Assembly: GCF_020523625.1 (NCBI RefSeq)
Contig: NZ_JAJAQH010000006.1
Span: 1,518,466 to 1,582,465, forward strand
Reading direction: 5' to 3'
From: Methylovorus menthalis
Lineage (GTDB): Bacteria; Pseudomonadota; Gammaproteobacteria; Burkholderiales; Methylophilaceae
DNA: 64,000 nt
The first letter of the stretch is position 1; each line of letters opens with the position of its first letter. Below the pieces are notes generated by a model. That model worked only from the letters and a program-made list of their open reading frames with translations. It was not told the DNA's origin and did no database searches. Of this stretch, positions 21,588-29,107 are shown in pieces. The position numbers and the translations under genes are program-made.

Positions 21588-22253
21588 TCATGCGGATGAC
21601 GATACGGACAAGGGCATTGACTCTGCCCAAGCCCCATAGCCCTTGAACTGTTCAAACACCTCCGCCATTTCGGCTTCAGTAAGCAACACCGGCTCGCCAA
21701 TCTGCAAGGCTCGCCAATATTGCTCACACAGGGTTTCCACCTCTTGCGCGACATCCAGCGCCTGCTTGAGGGTGGCGCCGAGGGCGATCATGCCGTGATT
21801 TGCCAGCAGGCAGGCCCGCCTATCCTGCAAGGCCAGCAAGGCTGCATCCGACAAAGCCTGTGAACCAAACAGCGCGTATGGCGCACAGCGAATGTTGCTG
21901 CCACCAGCCACGGCAATCATGTAATGAAAAGGGGGAATGTCGCGACGCAGGCAAGCAAGACTGGTAGCAAAAGTGGAGTGCAGGTGGATCACCGCGCCGA
22001 CCTCGGGCCGCGCCTGCAAGATATCCCGGTGAAAACGCCATTCGCTGGAAGGCTTGCAGCCCGCCTTGTGTTTGCCCGCCATGTCCATCAGCACCATGTC
22101 GTGCGGGGTCATGGCATCGACTTCCATGCCCGAGGGCGTGATGAAAAACCCTTTATCGCTACGCACGCTGACATTACCGGAGGTGCCGCGATTAAGCCCC
22201 AACTCCACAAGCTTGCGGCAGGTGTTCAACAGGTTTTCGCGCTGACTGAGCAT
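21588..22253 (-). CDS. Class II aldolase, probable Ald2 of the DHAP shunt
   Basis: A 221-residue zinc aldolase of the fuculose-phosphate aldolase type. The sequence LGLNRGTSGNVSVR, the catalytic glutamate in PSSEWRFH and the zinc histidines in VIHLHSTF and LLANHGMIALG are visible. IPPFHYMIAVAGG and IRCAPYALFG match fuculose aldolase closely. It lies beside mtnA, so the likely substrate is 5-methylthioribulose-1-phosphate or 5-deoxyribulose-1-phosphate, cleaved to DHAP and an aldehyde (Ald2 role). The dehydratase MtnB belongs to the same superfamily and is the alternative, but the overall sequence looks closer to aldolases. The ATG at 22253 is preferred over a GTG four codons earlier. Confidence 0.75.
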   Translation of the reverse strand: MLSQRENLLNTCRKLVELGLNRGTSGNVSVRSDKGFFITPSGMEVDAMTPHDMVLMDMAGKHKAGCKPSSEWRFHRDILQARPEVGAVIHLHSTFATSLACLRRDIPPFHYMIAVAGGSNIRCAPYALFGSQALSDAALLALQDRRACLLANHGMIALGATLKQALDVAQEVETLCEQYWRALQIGEPVLLTEAEMAEVFEQFKGYGAWAESMPLSVSSSA

Positions 22254-22346
22254 GATGGTGTTCACTCCCGGAACGTGAACTGCGATCTTACACGGATTGC
22301 CGCCGCTTGACTGCGGGATACCCGCGGGCTGGGCATACGCAATATG

Positions 22347-23501
22347 CTAGCCAGGCATGCCCCGACCATCCGCACTGAAAAGCTGGCGCAATACCGCCGG
22401 GGTGGCGATGCCACGTTCGGTAATAATCCCCGTGACCAGCCTGGCAGGCGTCACATCAAATGCGGGATTGGCGGCCTGACTGCCTAGTGGCGTAATCCGT
22501 ATGCGCTGCATGGCATGGCCTGTCGGCTTGTCATGCAGGCCATCACTGGCACTATCCATCACCAGCCCTTGCATGTAGTGCACCTCATCTGCATCGCGCT
22601 CTTCTATCGGAATCTCGCGGACGCCATCCTGCATGCCCCAGTCTATGGTGGGTGATGGCACCGCCGCATAAAACGGCACGTCATTATCATAGGCCGCCAG
22701 CGCCTTGAGATAGGTGCCGATCTTGTTGCAGACATCGCCTGTCGCCGTCACCCTGTCCGCCCCCACGATCACGCAATCCACCTTGCCATGCTGCATCAGG
22801 TGCCCACCCGCGTTGTCGCTGATGATGGTATGCGGCACGCCATGCTGCGCCAGCTCCCAGGCGGTCAAAGCCGCGCCCTGATTGCGCGGCCGGGTTTCGT
22901 CTACCCACACATGCACCGCCAGCCCGGCCTCATGCGCGGCATATATAGGTGCCAAGGCTGTTCCCCAATCCACGGTTGCCAGCCAGCCCGCATTGCAATG
23001 CGTGAGTATCTGCAAGGGCTGCGCCGCAGAGCCGCGACCACGCGCACTCGCCAACGCACGCAGCATTTCCAGACCATGCTGGCCTATGGCCTGATTCAGC
23101 GCGACATCTTCATCGCAAATCACCACCGCCTCTCGCCAGGCAGCCGCTGCACGCTCATCCACCGGCAATGCCAGGAGCAAGCGCTGCATGCGCCGCACCG
23201 CCCAGCGCAGGTTTACCGCCGTTGGCCGACTCTGCAACAAGGCTTCACCTGTGCGCTCAATGTCGGCATCTTGCGCCCCATCCCCATTAGCCAGACCCAG
23301 CGCCATGCCATACGCTGCTGCCGCACCTATCAACGGCGCACCGCGCACCTGCATGTGCTTGATGGCATACACCATGGCATGCAGTGTAGCGATACGGACG
23401 ATATGCAAACGGTGCGGCAACTGGGTCTGGTCGATAATCTCCACAGCCCCGCCCTCTACTACCGGCCAAATTGTGCGAAAAAAAGCTTGATTTATTTTCA
23501 T
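22347..23501 (-). CDS. mtnA: Methylthioribose-1-phosphate isomerase
   Basis: Isomerises 5-methylthioribose-1-phosphate to the ribulose form in methylthioadenosine salvage; related enzymes also accept 5-deoxyribose-1-phosphate. The motifs are VRGAPLIGAAAAYGMAL, ILTHCNAGWLATVDWGTAL with the catalytic cysteine, VWVDETRPRNQGA and IVGADRVTATGDVCNKIGTY with the catalytic aspartate. I place the start at 23501 (MKINQAFFRTIWP), giving 384 residues; an upstream extension of 12 residues is unlikely. The aldolase gene follows 93 nt downstream. The upstream side carries repeat element A. Confidence 0.93.
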   Translation of the reverse strand: MKINQAFFRTIWPVVEGGAVEIIDQTQLPHRLHIVRIATLHAMVYAIKHMQVRGAPLIGAAAAYGMALGLANGDGAQDADIERTGEALLQSRPTAVNLRWAVRRMQRLLLALPVDERAAAAWREAVVICDEDVALNQAIGQHGLEMLRALASARGRGSAAQPLQILTHCNAGWLATVDWGTALAPIYAAHEAGLAVHVWVDETRPRNQGAALTAWELAQHGVPHTIISDNAGGHLMQHGKVDCVIVGADRVTATGDVCNKIGTYLKALAAYDNDVPFYAAVPSPTIDWGMQDGVREIPIEERDADEVHYMQGLVMDSASDGLHDKPTGHAMQRIRITPLGSQAANPAFDVTPARLVTGIITERGIATPAVLRQLFSADGRGMPG

Positions 23502-23529
23502 TTCAAGGGGCGCCCAATACGAAATATTC

Positions 23530-23729
23530 CTATCCACAAAATCTGTGGATAATTGTGTGGATAGCTGTGACTTAAAAATGTAACCATTGCATTTATAAGG
23601 ACTTTTTAAAATCGCTTATTTTTTGAACTTATTTTCAACTTATTGATTTGTATAAGTAAATTCGTATGTTATTGGATTTGTATCATTTTTTTACAAGAGT
23701 TAATGTAACACTTTAGGTGGTGTGTATAA
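23530..23729. repeat. Copy A of a ~200-bp intergenic element with DnaA-box-like sites
   Basis: The segment aligns with 42993-43190 in the same orientation. By hand, 61 of 83 bases match without gaps at the 5' part (from 23530) and 47 of 65 at the 3' part (23665-23729); the middle is AT-rich and poorly matched. It opens with an inverted repeat ATCCACA/TGTGGAT. TGTGGATAA at 23544-23552 is a perfect DnaA box (reverse orientation), with near-matches at 23530-23538 and 23556-23564. Other shared blocks are TGTGACTTAAAA, TGTAAC and GTTAATGTA. It occupies the mtnA upstream region. Confidence 0.7.
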
Positions 23730-23932
23730 ATGAACCGCAAAGATCACCTTTTGGTGCAGGTTGCAAGTGTTTTTTGAGCATGTGCTACATGTTTCCTAAT
23801 CTCTCCAAACCACCATGCCTCTCCTTCGAACTAATGAGTTTTCTCCCCCACATCCCGATACACTAATTCTAATCATACTGCCCGTTTACTCCACTTGGCA
23901 TTTGCAAAACCTAGACTTGGCACATGCATAAT

Positions 23933-23949
23933 TCGGGAAAAATTCCCGA
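23933..23949. promoter_or_regulatory. 17-bp palindrome, site 1 of 3
   Basis: TCGGGAA-AAA-TTCCCGA is a perfect inverted repeat about 200 bp upstream of the TonB-receptor sigma-54 promoter. Near-identical 17-mers lie at 24310-24326 and 57061-57077. It looks like a dimeric repressor or activator site; the protein is unknown. Confidence 0.5.
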
Positions 23950-23989
23950 CCCGTCTTTAAAAGCCTATTAGTTTAAAAATGGCTGTTAG

Positions 23990-24027
23990 CAACCAAACTG
24001 GTTGGATAAAAACAACCAACTTGGTTC
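23990..24027 (+). promoter_or_regulatory. Tandem upstream activator sites for the TonB-receptor promoter
   Basis: Two dyads with equal geometry, CAACC-N5-GGTTG at 23990-24004 and CAACC-N5-GGTTC at 24013-24027, have centres 23 bp apart, and a further half site CCAACC follows. They lie about 115-150 bp upstream of the -24 element, a normal distance for a sigma-54 enhancer-binding protein. An AT-rich stretch (24060-24138) that could bend lies between them and the promoter. Confidence 0.55.
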
Positions 24028-24138
24028 AAACCAACCAATAAACCTCGGTAGGTGTTTACAAGTTTTTACAAACAAAAAATGTCAAATCTATTTGAATATT
24101 AAAGAATATTTACCATTATAGTTACATAATTTTACATT

Positions 24139-24153
24139 TGGCACGGCTTTTGC
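24139..24153 (+). promoter_or_regulatory. Sigma-54 (-24/-12) promoter of the TonB receptor
   Basis: TGGCACG-GCTT-TTGC is a perfect match to the sigma-54 consensus TGGCACG-N4-TTGC. The expected start site is near 24164, about 19 nt before the ATG at 24183, with GGAGGG in between as ribosome-binding site. Transcription would therefore need RpoN and an enhancer-binding protein, neither of which is in the window. Confidence 0.8.
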
Positions 24154-24182
24154 CCCTTCATTCTCATAGTGGAGGGATGTCA

Positions 24183-27100
24183 ATGCTAAACAATAATACT
24201 CATAACCAATCAACAAAAAACTATATAAACATCAGCTCAAGCCCTGCCCTAAAGGGCAACGTGATTAGACAACGGGAAAGCAGTCAGCCATTACCCACTC
24301 GCCAGAGAACCGGGAAAATTTCCCGAGCTGTAGGTGCCTATTGCATGGCCCTTTGCGCACATGCTTACGCACAAGACATTGAGGCAGAATATTTGGCTGA
24401 ATCTACGCAGCCGACGGTAAACCTACCCAGAACCGCCGAAAGCTATAACGTTTCAAAGGGCGTGCTACTTGCTGCAGGCACTGACGAAACTAATGGCATG
24501 CCAACTCAGGCGACAAAAGACGCCAATACCTTGCCCGGCGAAAAGCCCGAACTAAAACTCCAGGCCATAGAAGTTCGCGCCAAGCGCTTTTATGAAATTG
24601 GCCCCCTGCCTGGCCTGGGACTGACCAAAGAAGAGATCCCCGGCAATGTCCAAAGCCTTAACGCAAAAGACATCAAGGATGCACATGCGCTCAGCCTGAC
24701 CGATTTGATGAATTCGAGACTGCAATCCGTTAGTGTCAATGATTACCAGAGCAACCCTTTTCAGATGGATCTGAATTACCGTGGCTTTACTGCAAGTCCA
24801 CAACTCGGCACTGCACAAGGCATTTCTGTTTTCCTCGACGGCATCCGGGTTAACGAACCTTTTGGCGATGTGGTCAACTGGGACATGCTTCCGCTAAATG
24901 CACTGGCGGGGATGGATATTTTCCCAGGTTCCAATCCCATTTTTGGCTTGGGGACCTTGGGTGGTGCGCTATCCATGCGCACTAAAAGCGGTTTTTCTGA
25001 GCCCGGCGTCAATGCTGAAATAGTGACAGGCTCCTTTGGGCGTAAACAGTTGCAAGCGTCTGGCGGTTGGAATAATGGGGTTATTGCTGGTTTTCTTTCA
25101 GGTAATTTTTTCCTGGAGGATGGCTGGAGAGATGACTCGCCAAGCCGCGTAAACCAACTCTTTGGTAAAGCTGAATGGCAAAATGAAAAACTCAGGTTCG
25201 GCCTTTCCATGCTCTATGCCGGCAACAAGCTGACAGGCAATGGCTTACTGCCACAGCAAATGGTAGACCAGGATCCTAGCCAGGTTTACACATCTCCAGA
25301 TGTAAGTCGCAATCGGCTCATGCAGTTTCAAGCAACGGGAACCTGGGATGTCAGCGACACCTTCAGCATCACCGGGCAGATATATAACCGCAACAGCAAA
25401 CGCAAAACCAGCACGGCTGATGTCAATGAAAATTTTGGTGGCGCGGGTGCAGATGCCAATAGATCAGGCAATGTGGTGACAGACAAATCCAGTGATCAGC
25501 AATTATTGCCAGGGTTGTCTGATATCAACCAGGATGGCAGACCTGACTACAACAACTATGCCGTCAATGTGGCTGCAGATGAGTTTGGCAACCCCCTGAC
25601 AAAGTCGGGACAAATCTGCACGGACCCCGCTGACGCTTGCGTGAATGATCTGGCTTATGGCACTCGTTTTGATACTCCGGCCGTGATTGGTCAGGGGCAG
25701 GTAGACGCTGTGGACGGCTCAGGCGCCAAGGTCTGGAACTGGACCACAGACCCGCGAGTAGGATTGGAAGATACGAATGTTCGCTCGAATCTTCCTGATG
25801 TATTCAATGCTCCCGCCACGGCTACCTATAATCAGTTGATTGACGCCGCCCGGAAAAACCGCGCGATAGTCTATGCCACAAATATCGACAGATCCGGCCT
25901 TGTTTATGATTCTCCTACCGTGCATCCGGGTACAGGACAGCCCACGTATAACTACAACCCCATCCTCAATCCGCAAAACGTCATTGGGGGGTATACAGAC
26001 GACAAGGGATTTTATAACTATTACTATGAGCTTCCGGTGATCGCTTCCACGGGTCAAACCGTGCTGGGCATAGGACAAGGGGTATATCTAAATGGCATTG
26101 TCACCCCTGTCAAACGCGATGCAAATGGTCAGATTATTTACCGTGACGGTAAGTATGCAACGCTGGCAGGCTTATCCAATGCGACCGGTTCCGCTGATGG
26201 AACGCCTACCGCCCTTTTTACGGATACCCAGATTGATCAGATAGGCAAGGGAGCCTCGCTCCAATTCAACTGGAATCTGGATAAGCATAAGTTCATGGTA
26301 GGCACGTCCATAGACAAGGCCGATGCAACTTATGACAGCAAACAGTATTTAGGATTGCTGGATAGAAACCGCCATGCATATACAGACCCCAGCCAATTGG
26401 GCTGGGAATATGACAAAACCACCGCAGACAACGGGTTTGGCCTGAATGACTTTGCAGGTAACTCCACGACTAAAAGTATTTATGCCAGCGAAACCTGGAA
26501 TCCCATCAAGAGCCTGAGCATCACTACATCTGCGCGTTTTAATCATACCCGAGTCAATAACGAACTTGCCGTTAATAACCTTTTCCGCTTTTCTAGCGTC
26601 AACGATGTATTGAGACTCCTGCAGAACCTGCAGGTCTTGTGTCCAGACACCAATCAGAATGGTGTCGCCGAAGCTTCAGAATGCCCCACTGGCTTAGGCA
26701 CCATACTCCCCTTTGACCCCAATAATGCTGCGGGTATCGGCAGCTTGATAGGCACGAGTACGGGAGAAACACTTGCCTCCATGCGCGCAACAGAAAAGGA
26801 AAGTTTTACTTATCGCTCATTTAATCCTGCGTTAGGCGCGACCTGGCAAGCCAATGAGCGGCTAAATGTCTATGGCAACATAAGTCGTGGCGCTCGCACA
26901 CCAACGGTCATCGAACTTGGTTGCGCTTACGACGACACACCAATTGCGACTAAATTCTCTAACGGCGTTCCCGTCGAGTTCAGACCTCGCTCCATTGCGG
27001 AGCAACGCACATGCACATTGCCAGGGGCCATGTCCGGCGACCCTTATTTAAAGCAGGTGCGCTCGACCAGCATGGAGGTGGGAGCTCGCGGTGCGCTCAC

Positions 27101-27923
27101 GCAAGACCTGGAATGGAATGCAAGCCTTTACCGTACCGATTTGCAAGATGATATTTACTTCGTGAGCGTAAATGCCCAGAGCAGTTTCTTCCAGAATATA
27201 GGTGAGACCCGCCGCCAAGGGCTCGAAATGGGTTTGAAAGGCAAAATGGGCAGAGCCAGTTTCTCCCTGAACTACAGCCTGACCGATGCAACCTTCCAGT
27301 CTGCCTTTGACATGCTAAGCCCCCATAACAGTAGCGCGGGCAATGTGATTGATGTCAATGAGCGAACCGGCGAAGGCTCCTATGGCAGGATAAGGGTCAA
27401 TCCTGGCAACCGGATTCCCGGCATTCCACTTCATAACTTCAATGCCAACTTCAGTTACAACCTCACCGAAAAATGGGTTGTCAGCCTGGGCGCGGTGATG
27501 CACTCCAGCATTTTTGTACGTGGCAATGAAAACAATGAACACCAGGCGGGAGCAGCGAAACCCATTGTAAGCCCCTATTGCGTAGACCCGAACACCTCTC
27601 AGCAATACACCTGTGAAATTCCCCGTGCAGATTTCGGGCCCGGCAAGCTGCCTGGCTATGCCGTATTCAACTTCAAAACAAGCTACAAGCTTGCTCCTGA
27701 GTGGACGCTAGGCTTGATCGTCAACAATCTGTTTGATCGCGAATACGCCAGTGCCGGGCGTCTGGGGCTCAATGCGTTCTCCCCCTCGATCCGTGGCTTT
27801 GTCGGAGCCAATGGTTTTAATTACAACAGCAGCGATTGGCAAGGCTCGAGTTTTGTCGGCACGGGAGCACCGAGAGCGGCTTGGGTATTTCTTAGTTACG
27901 AGTTTCAGCCTCAAGGCCGGTAA
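24183..27923 (+). CDS. Large TonB-dependent outer-membrane receptor
   Basis: Energised uptake of a ligand across the outer membrane. The 1246-residue protein is large for the family (usually 650-900). The ATG at 24183 is set by GGAGGG eight bases upstream. The N terminus is unusual: about 47 polar residues come before the hydrophobic stretch and a likely cleavage site AHAYAQ-D near residue 64. The plug follows (about 120-280; LQAIEVRAKRFYEIG, VFLDGIRVNEPFGDVVNWD, GLGTLGGALSMRT) and then the barrel, ending in WVFLSYEFQPQGR. Extra loops at about residues 440-620 and 815-860 carry calcium-site-like motifs DINQDGRPDY (near 447) and DTNQNGVAEASE (near 822). The substrate cannot be told from sequence. 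Confidence 0.88.
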   Translation: MLNNNTHNQSTKNYINISSSPALKGNVIRQRESSQPLPTRQRTGKISRAVGAYCMALCAHAYAQDIEAEYLAESTQPTVNLPRTAESYNVSKGVLLAAGTDETNGMPTQATKDANTLPGEKPELKLQAIEVRAKRFYEIGPLPGLGLTKEEIPGNVQSLNAKDIKDAHALSLTDLMNSRLQSVSVNDYQSNPFQMDLNYRGFTASPQLGTAQGISVFLDGIRVNEPFGDVVNWDMLPLNALAGMDIFPGSNPIFGLGTLGGALSMRTKSGFSEPGVNAEIVTGSFGRKQLQASGGWNNGVIAGFLSGNFFLEDGWRDDSPSRVNQLFGKAEWQNEKLRFGLSMLYAGNKLTGNGLLPQQMVDQDPSQVYTSPDVSRNRLMQFQATGTWDVSDTFSITGQIYNRNSKRKTSTADVNENFGGAGADANRSGNVVTDKSSDQQLLPGLSDINQDGRPDYNNYAVNVAADEFGNPLTKSGQICTDPADACVNDLAYGTRFDTPAVIGQGQVDAVDGSGAKVWNWTTDPRVGLEDTNVRSNLPDVFNAPATATYNQLIDAARKNRAIVYATNIDRSGLVYDSPTVHPGTGQPTYNYNPILNPQNVIGGYTDDKGFYNYYYELPVIASTGQTVLGIGQGVYLNGIVTPVKRDANGQIIYRDGKYATLAGLSNATGSADGTPTALFTDTQIDQIGKGASLQFNWNLDKHKFMVGTSIDKADATYDSKQYLGLLDRNRHAYTDPSQLGWEYDKTTADNGFGLNDFAGNSTTKSIYASETWNPIKSLSITTSARFNHTRVNNELAVNNLFRFSSVNDVLRLLQNLQVLCPDTNQNGVAEASECPTGLGTILPFDPNNAAGIGSLIGTSTGETLASMRATEKESFTYRSFNPALGATWQANERLNVYGNISRGARTPTVIELGCAYDDTPIATKFSNGVPVEFRPRSIAEQRTCTLPGAMSGDPYLKQVRSTSMEVGARGALTQDLEWNASLYRTDLQDDIYFVSVNAQSSFFQNIGETRRQGLEMGLKGKMGRASFSLNYSLTDATFQSAFDMLSPHNSSAGNVIDVNERTGEGSYGRIRVNPGNRIPGIPLHNFNANFSYNLTEKWVVSLGAVMHSSIFVRGNENNEHQAGAAKPIVSPYCVDPNTSQQYTCEIPRADFGPGKLPGYAVFNFKTSYKLAPEWTLGLIVNNLFDREYASAGRLGLNAFSPSIRGFVGANGFNYNSSDWQGSSFVGTGAPRAAWVFLSYEFQPQGR
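24310..24326. promoter_or_regulatory. 17-bp palindrome, site 2 of 3 (inside the TonB gene)
   Basis: CCGGGAAAATTTCCCGA differs from site 1 at two positions and keeps the inverted repeat CGGGAAA/TTTCCCG. It lies about 145 bp downstream of the expected sigma-54 start site, within codons for the N-terminal extension of the receptor. A regulatory role is inferred only from its pairing with site 1. Confidence 0.4.
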
Positions 27924-27949
27924 ATTATGACGAATGAATTGTAAATGGC

Positions 27950-28062
27950 ATTTACAGCCACCTTCCGGATTCATCCCACATCAAACTTAGAACTCGCAAA
28001 GCACTAATGGTGATGTTGGTGAATTGGTGCTGCAGGCAGCCATAAATGCCTGCCAATTGTAA
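27950..28062 (+). repeat. Duplicated upstream region, copy 1 (exported protein 1)
   Basis: This region shares with 30022-30135 a CATTTACRGCCAC block (27950-27962) and, 71 nt further on, an identical 33-nt segment (28021-28053) followed by ATTGTAA. The 33-mer contains the hairpin GCAGGCA-N8-TGCCTGC. In copy 1 the hairpin ends about 25 nt before the ATG of the first exported paralog, so it would lie in the 5' untranslated leader. Confidence 0.65.
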
Positions 28063-28078
28063 TGTATTGGAGACAAGA

Positions 28079-29017
28079 ATGAAAAAGTCGATTATGCAAG
28101 CTGCCATTTTGGCCGCCTTGGGTATCAGCGCTACACAAGCCTCCGCAACTGGCTTTGTAACCCTGCCTACCTCTGGTACCAGCGCTTATGTTCAATGCAG
28201 GGTAGCAGGGAACTTCGGCTCCCAGTCCGACAACACTCTACCGACAACAACAACGGACAATGCTTGCGCCATATTGGATGTCGCATCATCACCATACAAT
28301 GCAGTATCTACCATTAACAGCGTTCCCGAAACAGGTTACAGCCTGGTGGTTGGCTCTGCAGTCACAAGTAGCATCACTGCATTTTCCGAAACCGTTGCTA
28401 CATTGAATGAGCGTGTTTTTCGTAACGCGACAACTGGTGAGTGCATCTACGCAAAACAAGTGCTGATGTCGTCCAGCACGACTCATGATTACAACCCACA
28501 GTTATCAGGCACGCAAGGTCTTGAAGTCAATGACTTTGCCTTTGGTGGCTATAGTGGCACCGTGTCTGCGGCCTACTCCAAGGGGAATACATCTACCTTA
28601 TCGTCGGCGTATCGTATTGGGCGTACATTTACCTCAGTGCAAATGCAATCTGCTTCCCCATTCACCTCTCCAGCAACTGGGTATTTGGTATTGCCCACCG
28701 CAGGTGGGACAGCTGGCACCGAGATAAATGGTGTGGGCCAAACACTGTCGCCTCCAGGTAGCCCAACAGCGGCCCAACAGCAAGCTCCGTTTAGTGCTAA
28801 CTGGGTCGACTACACTGTAGATACATCTGGTGTAGCGGATGAAGATGGGTTCCCCAACATTAATTCGCCCATTATGTATATCAAGCAATCTTGCACCAGC
28901 GGCAGTGCTCCAGCCTTGGCTAATAGCTTCAAAATTCGCCAGACCGGTCAGGAAAGCCAGCCATGGGTCACCATCACGACCTCATCGCGCGCTCCAGGTA
29001 CTACTCTCACCCCCTAA
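28079..29017 (+). CDS. Exported four-cysteine protein, paralog 1 (unknown function)
   Basis: A 312-residue protein that I do not recognise. The ATG at 28079 follows a TGGAGA ribosome-binding site and opens a classical Sec signal peptide (MKKSIMQAAILAALGISATQ, cleavage near ASA-TG at 23). The mature part is rich in Ser, Thr and Gly. It shares with the proteins at 29108 and 32733 the blocks SAY-x2-C, FRN-x3-G-E-C, YRIGRTFTSVQ, NWVDYT and MYIKQSC, and four cysteines (40, 63, 122, 272) in conserved spacing that suggest two disulfides. Its upstream leader is a near copy of that of the RTX gene. A role at the cell surface or outside the cell is likely from the signal peptide only. Confidence 0.75.
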   Translation: MKKSIMQAAILAALGISATQASATGFVTLPTSGTSAYVQCRVAGNFGSQSDNTLPTTTTDNACAILDVASSPYNAVSTINSVPETGYSLVVGSAVTSSITAFSETVATLNERVFRNATTGECIYAKQVLMSSSTTHDYNPQLSGTQGLEVNDFAFGGYSGTVSAAYSKGNTSTLSSAYRIGRTFTSVQMQSASPFTSPATGYLVLPTAGGTAGTEINGVGQTLSPPGSPTAAQQQAPFSANWVDYTVDTSGVADEDGFPNINSPIMYIKQSCTSGSAPALANSFKIRQTGQESQPWVTITTSSRAPGTTLTP

Positions 29018-29038
29018 TCTTTAGTTATTAACGGGAAC

Positions 29039-29071
29039 GTTCGCGCAGCGGAAACACTACGCTGCGCGAAC
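29039..29071 (+). terminator. Strong hairpin between exported paralogs 1 and 2
   Basis: A perfect 12-bp stem GTTCGCGCAGCG/CGCTGCGCGAAC with a nine-base loop lies 21 nt after the stop of paralog 1. No U tract follows (ATTAAC), so it may be a weak terminator or a stem that stabilises the upstream mRNA. Confidence 0.5.
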
Positions 29072-29107
29072 ATTAACTGGATGATGTCTGGAATGACTTT
29101 ATTACGT

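Noticed and set aside
23530..23730. Element A as the chromosome origin
   Set aside because: No dnaA, dnaN, gyrB, rpmH or parAB nearby, only one perfect DnaA box, and a second copy exists at 42993.
23918..23935. A second TGGCAC upstream of the TonB receptor as a sigma-54 promoter
   Set aside because: No TTGC at the required spacing; TGGCACATGCATAAT lacks the -12 GC.
28289..28486. Minus-strand and other-frame short ORFs within the exported paralogs and RTX gene
   Set aside because: They overlap well-supported plus-strand genes and have no ribosome-binding sites or recognisable features.
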